A DNA stretch of 64,000 nucleotides from Phoronis australis (GCA_002633005.1 NMRA01000662.1:71375-135374), one strand, 5' to 3'. Shown: positions 10,964 to 24,406, counted from the stretch's first letter. The notes: a model not told the origin generated them from the sequence alone. Made by a program: numbers and translations.

Positions 10964-13900
10964 CTTATCAGTACACACACATAAGGAGTCAACATTATTT
11001 ACAAGGCTATGCTCAAGGGATTTACTAAGAAGATAAACGGTTATTGTATGTCAACATGGTGAAATTCACCATGATCACAAAAGAGCATTTGCGTCAACTT
11101 TTGAAACTACATCTGACAAAAAATAGTTCCCAAAATGTTCTCTTTTCATTTTTAAAGTGACATTATAAGCAAGAAAAGAAGTGGTTTTCTGAGAGTAGTC
11201 CCAATGCAAAGTTGAACACATAAGCGTAGCGGTCTCAGTCCCAAAATTTTGCTGGCAAAGTTAAACCTCACTAGATAAATGACAGAGAATTTTTAAGCGC
11301 ACTTTACTAGTGCAGTCAACGACCTTACTTTTAGCAAAAAACTGGCGAGAATTTGAGATTTGTATTGTTATAAAATCACAAAAACAATGATTTTGTGTTT
11401 CAAAACTCTGGTTAAAGCTCATGACTTTAAGGATTCTATACCATCCAACAATAATTCCAAAAATACGTTTTTCAGTGTTCAAGTCGGTCATGTCCCTTTC
11501 AGAATGACTACCTTAACGCATAAATATTGGTCTAATGATAGTCTTAACCAAGACTCTATTTCTGTTACAAAGAATATCAAAGCAAGTAATTCCAAAAAAA
11601 TGTATCATAGTTCATAGGGATTGGCCAACCCTTAAATTACGAATTTGAAAATAATATGGCCAATGTACACATTGTCTTTGACTTTAGCAGCAGGCTCACT
11701 CCGCAACAATTCAATATCAAACTAGCACGGTAACAGTTTTAAAGGAGAGTGCCACAAAAAAAAATGTATTTTGTATCAATTTAGATTGAGTAGTTCCACT
11801 CGATAACAGCAAGTTCAGTTCTTTTACCTGACACAAGACGGCTGACAGAGGTGCTGAAATTGACCAATGGCCACTCAGGTTGTAATAGAGTCTGCTCAGC
11901 AGTTCACAACAAGCTTACTGGTGTCAGCTTATCACTTGAATTCATCGTTTTACACCAATAAATAATCAAAATTCAATGCAAAACCCTTACAAATACATTG
12001 AGTTTTTAAACAAATGAGTTGTTGTATTTCGCTGTTACGGATTTATAAAAATTTTCAACACACCATAGCCTATAAAGTTCAGTAGACCAACTTACCGAGG
12101 TCGGTCATGGAAAGTTTGGAGATTGTTTGGTGATAAATTGGAATTGTTCTTCCATGAAATACAGACAGACAGACAGGAGAGGATAACCATGCGTTGTAAT
12201 TTTTAGTTGAGATTTTTTTCAGTTCTAAACACAAAACGCTCATTATAACGCAGTGGCTCGTTGGAACCCAATCAGGCCTGTCACGGCCAGACTGAAGATT
12301 TACGAACAGAAACCAGCCGGGTTTGTCGGCTAAGAAAGTTGAAAACTAAACTTCCAGTCACGAAAAGAAATAAGTGAATGTTTTGGTGAATTCGCTGCAA
12401 AATTGCTAATCTACACACTCGTCGGGGGCTGCGCCAAGCCAGGTTCCCCTTCCACAAAACCATACAGGGAAATCTAGGTGTACAACAACAATTTGAATAA
12501 CGCATATATATCTATATAAAGATCATACCATATAAATCGAGTTATTGTTTTACAACATCTTTCTGTCAGCAAACACTGAATTAGCATGCGCTCAGCCCAC
12601 AAGGCAGTCAATTTGCATCTGAATCCAATAACGCAGTATGATTTGTTCAGTGTTGATTTCTCAAAACATTTGCACTCATGAAAACAGACTAAGGCATTAC
12701 AAATTGCATCTACTGAGACAGACTTTGGCAATTTGTTTTAGTTTTATATAAACATTGGTTAGGGTGAGAATAATTCATTTTGAAACACGACAATTCATAC
12801 TTGGTATTAAAGGCATACTTTTCGTTCGTTATTGCTAGGAATCACTTCCGAAGCATTTCGGGTTCTCGAGGAGATCGAAAAAGCTATCTTTCCTCACAGT
12901 TTCATGGTTCAAACAAGCGGGAACAATACGCCACACCGCGACGGCACACACTCAGCTAAAAAACCACTGATGTCGCTGCGTCATGTACTCAACTTCCTTA
13001 CAGGACACCTTTCATGGATATAGACCGATTAAGACAGTGACAAAAACTAAAACTAATTAAATCGGGTGGCATCCTCCTTTAAGCCCAAAGAGCTTCAGTC
13101 AAGAATTCGATATTGACAGTTAAACAGCAGGGAAATACTCCTTTAATTTGCAGAATCAAAGTAAATAATTTCATAAACTTTAAACTATTTCCAACAAAAA
13201 AGCAACTAAGTGACATTACAAAGCAAGATATATACATTTAAACCAGAATCACCACACCATTAATTGTAAACCTTTTCAAAATTCAAGTGTTCGGAGCTCA
13301 AAAATTTTACAACAATCATTTTCAATCTGGGCAGAATTTCAGACCATGTGGCTATGAACGTGACAAAGATAGGACATAATCGGCAGCTATGTTAGTCCGT
13401 ATGGAAGATCGTTGTAAAGAAACACCTGTGGCAATTGCCTCATAGTGAACACTAAACAATCGAGTTAGGTGCACAAAGGTGCACAAATACCAGATTTGCA
13501 AATCAAATTGTCCAGTTGGTAGCTTTTTCAAGTTGGAAGTCAAATTATTCTCTCAGGAAAATCAAGTCAACAATAAAAGATTTTTTAGGTAAAAAAATTC
13601 CGAATGACAGCCTTAAACACAAGGATAATTAAAAGATCAATAGCTTCAGCTTTCACAAAATTCCAGCAAAGAAAATTTTATAAAATTGCAGCCGTTCTCA
13701 GCTGAAATTTTGCTTAAATTATTAACAATTAGTTTGATGTCAACAAATTTCAACTCTGTTTTACAATTTATCAATTTATAAAGAGCAGAACATGTACTTT
13801 TTTCCTAAATAAAAAGAACGCAAAATTGATGCCTTATCTCCATTATTCTGTGGGAATTGAGTTACAGATTGTACTGAATTGTGCGTAATTATTTGTTAAG

Positions 13901-14433
13901 TGGAGAAATGGAAAAGGTATGCGTAATTCAACGGGAATTGAGAGCAGCGCGATGTTTTTTTCTATTGATCGACGATTTCAATGGCAGTTTTGCCAATCTC
14001 AGCTTTTATTTGGCGACCTGGTGACAAACTTTAAGCATCAAGCACTGCTTACTGTCAGCTTAACAGAATATCATGAATAAAAATACAATTTCAAATGAAG
14101 AAATATTTTACATCAAGGCAAAAACAATCTTGAAATTTACCTCAAAGAGAAATCGCTCGAGACAACTTGTGTATGATCGGTTTGCAATAATGCGACATTT
14201 CTTCAGTGTTAACTATATCAAAAATCTATATAACGCTATTGCCAATGACTGTCAGTTGTCACGTAACAAGAAAAACTAACAAAGTGGGTATTCTACATTT
14301 CAAAATCTATAACGCAAACTGAGAAAATTTGAAAGATGACACACCCGTAATCACAGCTTTTGAAATTGAATGTACTTCATCGGTGTCAACTCATAATAAC
14401 CCTCCTATAAGTGTTTCTCAAAAAAAAANAATA

Positions 14434-15210
14434 TTCTGTGACCTGGCATTTATGAATGCGAGTTGGATTTTGAAAATGCGAGCTGGCGATTTTCATAGCG
14501 TTGAGCCCTGCTAAGTACTGTGGACCGTGACCATTGTCTCTAATTACCCTACAGACGGTGTATTTCCTATAGGAGCTTCTTCATATGATGGGAGATTTTC
14601 GGCAAATTATGCTTCAACCTGACTGTCACATTGTTATAAATACCTTTTGGGCATAGAGGGACACCTTAGGAGGCCGCCGATCTCTTTATTTCTTTCCAAC
14701 TCCAACAAATACTCCTCAAACTTATTCTTCGAGAAGTCCCTCGTTCAGTTCCCAAAAACGCTAACTGGCTGCAAAAATTGAGTTCTTCCATGCAGGTACA
14801 GTGTTAGTGTTCTTCACAATCGTCATTCAAATGCGGTTGCCGACATGAAAGTTGAATCAGTGCTATCTAACCGACACGTGTATTCGAGTAGCTAAGTTTT
14901 CAATGTGAAAAGGGAGGAAATACCCATTGAAAAAATATCCACAATTTTGCTAGGTCTGACCTGCTATATGACTGTCATCAATGTCGTTAAAGATCCAAAC
15001 TAACTCTGCGTGCATATTCCCTCCATTTTCTATTGACAGCCCAAACTTTGCAACTTAACTTGACATTTGAAAAACATCCTGTTGAAAAAAATCTGTGAAA
15101 TGTTGCCCTAGCCGAATGACATATGCCGATGCGTGGGTAAAAATCAGTGCAAATTTCACAACAGAAATGCTGGACTTATGCTATTTAAGTACTCAACAAT
15201 TAGTTTCCCA
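14434..15210. repeat. Composite repeat shared with 51987-52620
   Basis: 14434-14510 (ending gttgagccctg) matches the reverse complement of the terminus at 51987, including the atgaatgcgag and gcgagctggcgattt blocks. 14760-15210 matches 52190-52620 in direct orientation; shared landmarks are ttttgctaggtctgacctgc, tgtcgttaaagatcc and aaaaatctgtgaaat. The mixed orientation suggests related but rearranged copies of a non-autonomous hAT-like element. No coding capacity is seen. Confidence 0.65.
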
Positions 15211-16224
15211 TGAAATGAAAAGCTTCCAAATAATTCCCGAATCCATGAGGGTTTCCATCGGGTAATTCAAGTTTGCTCCTCAAGTCCATGTAGGGGAAAA
15301 ATAGGTCATTCATAAAACGACACCGACACATGTCGCTAGTTTTACTTTCTTTCGAAGATATAAAACAAAGTCAGGGTCAGTTTTACATATTGAGAAATGA
15401 CGTTTTCTTTGAAAACTGAATTTGTTGTGTAAAATGAGAGGGACACAATATATAGACTGCTTGTCAATTTCAAACCACCTGCGGTTATTTGTAGTGCGCT
15501 ATAATGGGCGCTAGCCTGAACTGTGAGCGCTTAATTAGAAATCCTCAAAAGTTGAGGGGGAACGCTTAGTAGAGCAGTAAGCGCTTATTACGAAACACTA
15601 ACACTTCAAAGGTAGGGAGTAGACGCATTGTGAGCACAGCCCGTTAACCTAAGTGTTTGTGGTAATAAGATATTGAAAGACTGCAAAAGTACGAAATGTG
15701 ATTACAATACGACTTTGTGAGGCAAACTCCATTTAGAAGGATTGACCTAGCTATTGTTACCACCTACACTGTACCTTTTTAGTCACACGGAGTAAATTTG
15801 TTTTTAATTGCATGCTTCAGACAGAACAAGATTCTTTCTATTGGAGTCTACAGCACAGTCTGGAGAGCGAAAAATTGGTGGAGGGGGAGAGGGGTGCATG
15901 AAAAGAAGAATAAAAAGTTTGCCAACTAATTTGGCATCTACCCGTCTAGTTGCAGTAGCTGGCTACGGGCATAGATCATCAGTCCTAGGGAACACAACAA
16001 CAGGAAATTATCAGTACTGGGCTACACCGGTTCCGGGGAATATCGTAAAGCATAGGGTCTTTCTTAACCGCCGAGAATCTATTAAGTCTATTAACTTCAT
16101 CGTCAAATAAACCATTGACACCCGAGTGCTTAACAGAGCCAAGCCGGTATACTCTTTCATTTAGGACTGTCACTGCTCTTTTTTAATGTACAGCTTTGGA
16201 GTGGTGCGCACACGTTCTGCATTA

Positions 16225-16507
16225 TCCCATGTTCATGCGACATTCTTACAAGTCATCGGGAGGGCTGTTCTCGGTTAGTGTTCTTTCGAACTTGATTTGG
16301 CAACAACTAAATAACAGTCGGATTCACACTAGTTGCTTTATTATTTGCCAGGTATCTGCCGAGAAGTGTGAAACCTCAGCTCGCATTCGTTGGAAATTCT
16401 AGGTCACATTTTGTGACTAAATACTAGCTGGGAAAAATCTCAGCTCGCATTTCCAAACTTCAGGTCGCAAATGCGACCTACACTACAGCTCGTTATGTCA
16501 AGCCCTG
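16225..16507. mobile_element. hAT-like terminus (right end)
   Basis: The segment carries alternating agctcgcatt and ggtcgcaaatgcgacct subterminal motifs and ends gttatgtcaagccctg. Read inward from the end this is CAGGGCTTGACATAAC, a hAT-type terminus. A related but decayed copy is at 3218-3485, and a CAGGGTTTGACGTTA start lies at 51987. It stops about 170 bp downstream (in CADPS sense) of exon 1. Confidence 0.6.
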
Positions 16508-16673
16508 GTCTATGTGCAAAAAGTATTTGTAACAACGTGACTTTGATTTTTTAGTCAGTTTGAGGCATAATTCGGCAAAAAGCTTCCGGCGTATGTAGTT
16601 CAACTAGAGACGGTGGCCCTGTAATTGCTGTAAAGATAGCCGAGGGGCTACGTGTTGCCTAAAGTGCACTAAC

Positions 16674-17456
16674 CTGGCAAGCATTGTAGAGAATTTGGTG
16701 CTCATACTTTTTGACTCCCAAAATGTTTTGGAACATTTCGTAGAGTTGCTCCTTGCTAAGAATAAGCTCAGATGCAGCAGCCGAGAGTCTTTGGGGTTGT
16801 TTCCTGGGGTCTTCTTCGCCACGATAAATCAGGTCAAATTTAGCCATCCACGAACTGAGGACGGTTTCTTTACTAAGTCCATCAATTTCAGGCAAGCTGC
16901 GCACACGCTTTTCTATGTTATTTTTGAAGACTTCACGGAAGTCATTAGCCGAACATCCTCCACTACGAACCATGTTGGCAACTCGATCAGATTTGAGAAA
17001 AACTTCATAATAACTCTGAACAGCATTAGTGAAGGCTTCATCCGCAGCAATGTTAGTCTCTCCATTCAGAAAAGCATTAAATCTTTCTTTGATGGTCTGA
17101 AGTTGCTGCTTATTGACTTTGGTTTGCCGACGAGCCATGTCTGTCGGCTGTTTGGCATTGAATGGGTAAGCAATACATCGCAAGACAAAAACGTACAGCT
17201 GTAATTTCTGTTTGCGTTCTTCCTCTTCTCTTTCAAGGCGATCTGTTTCTTCTTTTTCTTTTTCACTTGCTAAGGAAGGACTCGGACTAGCAGGCCGAAT
17301 ACTATTGGACCGGGAATGGTGTCCAGACAGGCTCAGGTTGTCGCCGCTTGCCGACAAACTTCGCTGGTCAGTGCTCGGAATGCTGAGTACATCGGAATTT
17401 TCATCCAGGGGTTCCTCATTGTCAAGCTCGTCTTCACTTGATGACGGGTCGAGCAT
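16674..17456 (-). CDS. CADPS: CADPS-like coding exon 1 (N-terminal 261 codons)
   Basis: This is the N terminus of calcium-dependent secretion activator (CAPS), a cytosolic and peripheral membrane factor that primes dense-core vesicles with SNAREs and PI(4,5)P2. The start MLDPSSSED, the acidic and serine-rich first 70 residues, and the [13 protein letters not shown] helix before [20 protein letters not shown] match the vertebrate proteins almost word for word. So do the later stretches [14 protein letters not shown] and [18 protein letters not shown]. The start is the first ATG, with A at -3. The exon ends CAG|GTTAGT in phase 0 and joins exon 2 across a 14.2-kb intron. The C2, PH and MUN domains are not in the window, so the gene is partial here by truncation at the window edge, not by mutation. 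The invertebrate gene should be the single ancestor of CADPS and CADPS2. Confidence 0.96.
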
Positions 17457-17640
17457 TGTGTCCGAAACGTTAGTCTTTGTGAACTTGGACGCAAATCAAT
17501 CAACGTAGTTTCAGTAATGTTGCACTTTAACCATAAAGCTGGAGAACACTTTGCTATTCGTTTTGCGTCAGGCCAAAACACGATCGATGAACACGCTTGC
17601 GCAATGCTCCACTTCCTGTTTACATCTGATGATTGATGGT
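17457..17640 (-). promoter_or_regulatory. Putative CADPS 5' UTR and proximal promoter
   Basis: Sequence directly upstream of the CADPS start codon. It contains TTGCGCAA (17597-17604), the palindromic C/EBP or PAR-bZIP core, and ACTTCCTG (17611-17618), an ETS-type site. I see no TATA box at a fixed distance. The transcription start cannot be placed from sequence alone, and the assignment rests mainly on position. Confidence 0.4.
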
Positions 17641-20600
17641 TTTATTTAGAACTCAAATACGAGGTAAAACAAGTCATTTCACGCATTCAAAATGCCATTT
17701 AACTTCATTTTGGAAAATTATATAAACAAATACAAATTATATTATGAACTTTAAAATTCGAGATTTTAACTACATGATATCTTGAAGTTCAACCCGTAGC
17801 TATACTTCAATGGCGGCCATTAAAGATATTCGGAGACGAAGTAGCGTTTCAAAAGAACTACCGTTGCAATATCATCTAACTCTATTTTAAGAACCGACTA
17901 ATCAGCAAAATAGTACAGTGACATTAATTTTTGGCACATACAGTTTGTTGGCGGTCGTGAATTGTGGGCGTACTTGAAAGACTCTGCACTGTTTTGCTCG
18001 AGAAATTTTGTAAACAACGCAGACGCTCCGCTCCTGAAATTTGCATCAGACGACGGACTAGTTAAGAAGGATTTAATGCATTAAAACAGTTTATGTCTTG
18101 TCTGGAAGGAAGGTAATTCCATTTCAATATAAGATGTCCCCAGTACTTTAAGTGTACTAGTATTCATTGTTACTGAGCTAATGTACTAGTAAATATCGTC
18201 TGGAGGTCACCTGTCAAAATTCAACACAAATTCAAGATGGCCTCCAGGCAACTCGTAGCCTCTTGCCTCGGTTGGCCGGTTAGGGCTACAGTACTTCCCA
18301 TCGCGGTAATTGTTTACAATATGACGACATTGACTTACACATGATTTTGGTATCGTTTGATTCCTTGCAAAGTTATCTTTCCAAAAATACTTAGAAATTT
18401 TTCCTACCCCATTCTTTTAATATTTTATCGGGAAACTTCTGCTCGCACTATTTCCCGGTACGCGGTAGTAATACCGCCATGTTGAATGGAAGGAGTCACC
18501 TGGTGGTCAAAAACTTAACTAATCTACCGACTTCTATAGATCGTTGCTTTTCATAAGGTCAAATTGACCGAGACTCGTCTATCCCCCGCCCGAGTTACGG
18601 TGCCAAGGGTTCGAATTCGATCTTATAGTGACCCTGGTAGGCATCTGTTAGCACGAAACCGCGAAAAAAGCGGTAGTTGTTTTTGAGGTCCATATTTGTG
18701 AAAATGGTATCCACTTCAGACAAGTTCGTGGAAAAATGGTCAAATGGTCACAATTATAAAAAAATTGAAACAGGTGAAATGCTGCTACTTATTCCTCCAT
18801 ATCATGTCGGGAAAACTTTAGCGGGAATCTCGCGCAGGCAAACACCATTCAAAATCAATGATGCCGTTTCATACATTAACAACAGGTGTTGCTGTAATCT
18901 TGAGTTGAGCTAACATGGCGGTGTCAACCGGGAAATAGTGCGAACCGAAATTCGACGATAAAATACGGAAGAAACGCGGTAGGGGATACATTCATACATT
19001 TTTGGAAAGATAACGTTGCGAGGAATCGAACGATACCAAAAACATGTGTGTAGGGCAATGTCGTCATATTGTAAACAATTACCCCCATCGCTTTCTGTAC
19101 GAATTTCGTATCGTATATTTTAAATGAGCGTTAGCCCAAATCCGGCCACCAATTATATGCTAGAATAGTTGATCCTTTCATTGGTAATCTTCTTGGGTAC
19201 CTTGCCAATCTGCCAGTTGGTGATAACTTTTGTGTGAAAACATTCTGAAACCCAGCAAGACCAATAAGTTAAGACATGAGTTTCAATGAGCTAAGATTAT
19301 ATCGCAGTATGTGTTAAGCCTGTCCAACGAAAACTTGTAAATTCTCACCAATTAATACAATGTGATGGAAAATTAAAATTTACTTTTTATTTTTCTGTTA
19401 AAAGCTTAATAGCACCAAATTGATTTTTCATCAGTTTTTAAATTCTCTACCATAGCTACCATAACTCAATGTTCTGGAATATTTTGGGACATTCAAGGCA
19501 ATATTTGAAGCCTTTAAATGTTAAAATATCAGTTGTGGCAATTATTTATGTAGGAAAGTTTGGGAGATTTTATAGGAATTGTTTTGATTTAGCTAAATAT
19601 ATTTATTCATAATCAGCACCATGTTGAATTAATTTTCATTAGTTTGTGCGTCTAACTTGATTTATGTTTATCCATTCAATAAGTGTTTTGGGAACTAGAT
19701 ATATGGTTTCCAAGAACTGTGTAGACTTTTTTTAGATCATTTGTGACGTAATTTATTCCTGAAACACAAAATCTAAACTATAGGCACAGTGCCGTCGATA
19801 TACATTACAATCTTGGCTCCAACAGGGACTCTGGCCATATCTCTTTGCGAAATTGTTTTCAGTCAAAAGTTGTAACGCTTAAAGTGGCTATTATCATGGT
19901 GTAGTTGTGAGTACTTATGTCGACAGTAACTCTGGTCTTGACTGTACACTGCCTTATTTACGATCATTTTTACGTTTATTGCCAAGGAACCTCATCATTT
20001 GTGAGCTTTTGTCTACATCGCATTTTCCACGCCACATTTGAAGGGGCGCCTTTGCCGCTGTTTTCGAAATACCTAAAAAAAATTGTTTCAAGTCGTGCAT
20101 CATGAATGTGCTGAGTAACTGTTTGCACCAAGGATAATGTCTGAGTAAAAACCCCAAAATAAGTAGAAATTTTATTTGATTTGAACACCACAAGGAAGAA
20201 CATTATAGTACTTATCAGGTGTGAAAATTTGCTTGGTACCTGGATGACCACTGACCAGATAGTGAGATACCCAGGTTTTCCGATCTCGGAAACACTGAAA
20301 TCTGTTTTTGCAACTATGCAATTATATTTTACTGTTTGGAAGTCATAATGTATGGCATAAGAATGATGAGGGAATTGCCATACCTTTTTTGCTAAATTAT
20401 GTCTTTGTTCAGAAATGGAATAGTACAATGTGGAAGAATGAACAGCCGTTGATTCCAAATTATTGTCAATCAATTGTTGAAGTTGATGGGTAATATTCTT
20501 AGGATTTCATAGGTCATATTCTTAATTTTTAGTAATTAACCAAAAAAAATTTGAGTTGGGGTATCTGCTACTGAAATTTCATTTCAAATCTGTACGTAAA

Positions 20601-23600
20601 AGAAGTCAGATTCCATGAATTTGTTCCATTTTTCTTTCATCGTATGGTGCCCAATTTGGTGACCTGACCTGCTGCTCGCCGATGCAAGTACCAAAGTCGG
20701 GCCACAGATTCACCTGTTCTGTTTATTACTTGGAATAAGTGCATTTGCCACCTACCCTCACACGCTTTCATTACAACAGCAAGTAAACAGACAAACTTTT
20801 ATTCGCCCAGTGCTTTATTATTCACATTGGTGACTGGGTGACCAGTTAAGAATTCACCTTTAACTCCTTGTACTTCAGTGTTGGGGTCTCTTCATTTTTT
20901 CACTTAAAAGTGAGTTACATCTGTTGTTAAAAACTGACCGTTTCTCTGCTAAAATGTTGTAGCTGTATCATGATCAGTTTTTCATTTTATGATGGTAAAA
21001 TGAGTAAACAGTACTGTTTTCCTTATTTTGTTGGTTAAAGACTAACTCCAGTTTAGCAATTGTGTCTGTATTCAAATATAAACATTCTCTGCAGTTGAAG
21101 ACCGATCATTACGAAACAACATATTTCAGAAATATGAATGACGAAACTCTCTGTCCCAATCTTCTCATTGAGGAAAATTCAATTTCCACACAAATTTTTG
21201 TGCCTCAAAGTTTAGATATTATCCCTATCTAGAGAGTTTTTACCTTAGAAAGAGGAGCGTCATCTTGTGAATATAAGTGTCCCATTCCTTTCTATCTGTT
21301 TTTCACTAATACTATGTTCAGTTGGGTTGGAGTGTAGTGACACCCATGTAGTCGTTCATTATGTCAGCTACACTCTATGGTGTTGGCATGAACAGCCCTG
21401 CAGAGCAATGTAAGTCTGGCCTTGATCTTTGTCCTTCATAAATCATCACCCTGTCAAGAAGAGAGAAGGTCTCCATTCTTTTGTGTTCAGTTGCTGAAGT
21501 TGAGCAAGACTAGTGCCAGTAAACTGAGACAGTGTTTGATTGTGTGTGAGCAATATCTCGCCAAATTTACCAAATTACTACCTTTTTCGTTTTTCAAAAT
21601 CTTCTTACATTGATTGTTGTTGCAGATTTGCGATCATTGTTCAGTTTAAATTGTGATGCTATTTTATTGTGGTGTGAAAAAGGTAGACCCAATTGTTTTG
21701 CTTTTATGTTGTGCAAAATTGGCAACAGTTGTGAATAACGGACAATTTTTCAAAATGTTTTCTGGTGATAACGATGGTGCAGAACTTGAAAATGTCAAGA
21801 CATTATTCTGATGTTACGTATCTTCAATGAGAAAAGAAACATTTCACTTGTTAGTCACGCTGTATCCTAAGTTGTAAGCTCTAGATTTGTTATCGAGTAG
21901 AATATGTTTAATATCAGACAGGTACCAAACTGTGCAAACAGTGACCGCTCCTTCCACTGTTTAGAAACCCCGACTCAGTTTGGACAGGTGCCAATATGAT
22001 TTCTCAGCACTACTGCATTAAGTTGGGTTAAGAAACTTCACTTGAATTGATTAATGCTAGTTGTTATGATATTGATTTTAAACTGCTATATTGTGATAAG
22101 CTGAAAAGACGGACAATAAAAAACTAACGCGAGTGCATGTGATATGATGATGTCAAGTTTCTAGGAACTCTTTATGTCTCTCTCTCTTTTTATTTCAAAC
22201 ATCGTTTTTCTGAGCTTATGTGTTGGTGTTGGTGTGGTCATTGCTGTAATCTGCGGATGGTGTTTGCTGGGCAGTTGGGCAGTCTTCAGACACCTTCAAT
22301 TTATTAATACCAAAAGGGAATTAGGAATATGTTTCTTTAATATGTTATCCAGTGTATAGTTCATGTTGTAAGATGGTTCTTTTTGTGAAAGTGTCTGATT
22401 GACTCTGTGACATTTGTGACTCAAAATTCAGACTTAGCTCCAGTGGTTCCACTGGGTTTTTGAAACGCCAGTCCAGAGGACCAACTGGTTGATTAAATTC
22501 TGATCCCTGTAGAAGATCGCCCCTCATTTAAATCTAAGTTGACTTTCTCGGATGAAAATTGAAGCAACGACGTATGACCTATGTCGGATGGTACACACTA
22601 AAGTAGTTCTATTCTTTTCGAGCGTTTCGCAATTTCGAGTCCACAGAAGTTACAGTCGTCACCAGTCACAGTGGTCGGCGGGGACATTGTGTTGCTAGCG
22701 TCTTCTGCAGGGCATTTAAAATGGCCATGTTGTTTAAATTTCCTCTTACCAGGTCTTAAGTCCACCACAACCTCTCAGTACTACGCAACACATTTATTCT
22801 TTAACATAATCATTCTTTCTCATCGTTTTAAGAGTCAAATACCAGTGACATACTGTATTTGTGACTGATTTATTCCATGTCATTCAGTGCCAACAAGTAA
22901 ACATCAGGATCACATGTTAGTAGCTGACCTATTTTGACTGTGTAGCAAAGTGCCAAAGGAGCAAACTCAAATCACACAATAATGGAATTATGCATTAAGT
23001 CGAAGTATTTGGACACTCCTGCAAAAATAGATAACCGAGATTATACTCAAGTTTTGCATGCATCAATGCCTCATTCTCCCAAGGCATGCAATGTCTCACG
23101 GAAGTTTTTTGACAGGAAGTTTTTCAATCGTTTCAAAAATTTGAGCTACGCAAACTAATGGAGCAAGTTTGCACCTTCAACGACTTTGATGACATTTGTA
23201 CAGTAGGTCAGTCCTAGAATTTTGGCGTTTTTTTTTTTTCGGTTTTAAATTACATGCTTTAAAGTTACTCAACTCCACATAACTTCGGCATCTAGTTTTA
23301 CCATTACAGCAAAGCCTTTGAACTTCAAGTCAGTATACAACAACTCAGAGGTCGTGGGTCAGCGGTTGGTCGTTTTAGGGGAAACGAGCGACCAAAATTT
23401 GCAATATTTTAATTGCCCCACGCATAGATTAGTTTTGATCAATGTAATTTCTCGAATATTTTGCTGGTCCCAATTTTCGGCGAAGATACAATCTTGTGTC
23501 AGGCTTGAGAAATTCCCGCAAAATACTGGTGTTTACTGGTAATTGGATACACTGGCTTCACAATTTGAGGATGCGACCAACATGATCTTATGAATGTATG

Positions 23601-24329
23601 GCACCCTAGTCCATCGCAATGCTTTTTGTCATGTTAATATAACTTACTTAATGTCATGTTCATATGCACTTAAGGTTATATTGCACCCTAGAAAATGTCT
23701 AAATTTGGTAACTTCAGAATATCATATCTCAGAAAATGTTGAATTCTTATGCAGTTTTCAGATACTACATGCAGAATTGCACAGTTTTCCAAAACTTTAT
23801 AATGTGTTCCACTTTTGAAGGGGCTGTCAAAATGGGACTCATATGACATTGCAACTAATTACAAAAAAATTATAGTTTGTAAAACTTAAGCTGTGCTTTT
23901 GAGGTTTCTCCTTGAATTAGGCCACTTTGTTGATATCGTTGTTTTGTTTTAAATATAACTTTGTGTTTTACAGAGTTTACATGTTGGCATGGCCCAATTA
24001 ATGACAAATTGGTTGTTATGTCAAAAGTCAAAGCCTACAGGTTTTCTGCTTTCTTAAAATATCAATACTTTTTGTAGATATTTGACTGCACGCACTGACT
24101 TGTCGACAACCATAAATCATTCAGGCATATTTGAGTGCCATCTAGTGTTCATGGAACACTCTAAACGCAATTGATTTGTCACAAAATCATTAAGCAGCAT
24201 CGCAGCGATCTGGCCTAGTACTTTGCGGATTGAAACTGCACAGGAGTTGTGCCAAATAGAGGCTCGTTTTCTAGTTCGTGCAGTTAGTCAAAATTACTGT
24301 TGTTCATCTTGCTCTTGTTCACTTTACAG
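17641..24329. other. Intergenic region / possible 5' intron of the KMT2E-like gene
   Basis: No protein-coding exon was recognised. The region includes a YY1-like palindrome AATGGCGGCCATT (17809-17821) and the foldback element at 18306-19082. The KMT2E-like exon at 24330 begins with a splice acceptor, so at least one non-coding upstream exon should exist. One possible donor is gaag|gtaattcc near 18112, but this is only a guess. The reverse-strand ORF at 19976-20473 has no recognisable similarity and I do not call it a gene. Confidence 0.55.
18306..19082. mobile_element. 777-bp foldback (long inverted repeat) element
   Basis: The left arm (18306-18485) and right arm (about 18909-19082) are diverged reverse complements. 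The left begins gtaattgtttacaatatgac and the right ends gtcatattgtaaacaattac. Both arms also share tatctttccaaaaat, tattttatcg, the gcactatttcccg block and a ccgccatgtt/aacatggcgg block. The central 420 bp is unique and includes gggttcgaattcg, which resembles a tRNA B box. No transposase is seen. It is probably a MITE or foldback element sitting between the two genes. Confidence 0.85.
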
Positions 24330-24406
24330 AATTGCAGGTGTGCAATGGTCAACGTGGTAGTTGTGTGCTGTCTTCACCCGACGACAACCGATGGTGACGG
24401 CTAGAC
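24330..24406 (+). other. KMT2E: KMT2E-like 5' UTR part of first coding exon, with two uORFs
   Basis: The exon opens after the acceptor cactttacag. ATG at 24345 starts a 19-codon uORF ending at TAG 24402-24404. ATG at 24391 starts a second uORF that overlaps the main start and stops at 24490-24492. An in-frame TGA at 24395-24397 shows that the main ORF cannot start earlier within this exon. Confidence 0.65.

Larger units (their letters stand above)
2470..16673 (-). other. CADPS intron 1 (14.2 kb)
   Basis: Long first intron of the CADPS-like gene. It holds a 37-bp tandem repeat (2533-2664), an assembly gap (5487-6472) with a 27-bp minisatellite at its edge, and a hairpin repeat duplicated around a single N at 8727. 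It also carries several hAT-like termini (about 3218-3485, 9860-10075, 14434-14510, 16225-16507) and a perfect X-box at 10950. The short ORFs within it have no recognisable similarity. The best coding-like stretch (12832-13023, plus strand) contains SEAFRVLEEIEKAIF but I cannot identify it. Large first introns are common in genes with distal neuronal enhancers, but nothing here proves such a role. Confidence 0.7.

Noticed and set aside
12832-13023. Coding-like fragment SEAFRVLEEIEKAIF preceded by a tag acceptor
   Set aside because: Plus strand within a minus-strand gene, single short ORF, no partner exons and no family I can name.
16695-17508. Plus-strand ORFs at 16695-17204 and 17212-17508
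   Set aside because: Shadows of the strongly conserved CADPS exon 1 on the opposite strand.
18600-18620. tRNA B-box-like ggttcgaattc in the foldback element
   Set aside because: No convincing A box or acceptor stem pairing upstream; not called as a tRNA gene.
19976-20473. 165-codon minus-strand ORF in the intergenic region
   Set aside because: No recognisable domain, no splice or promoter context, and an AT-rich composition in which such ORFs arise by chance.
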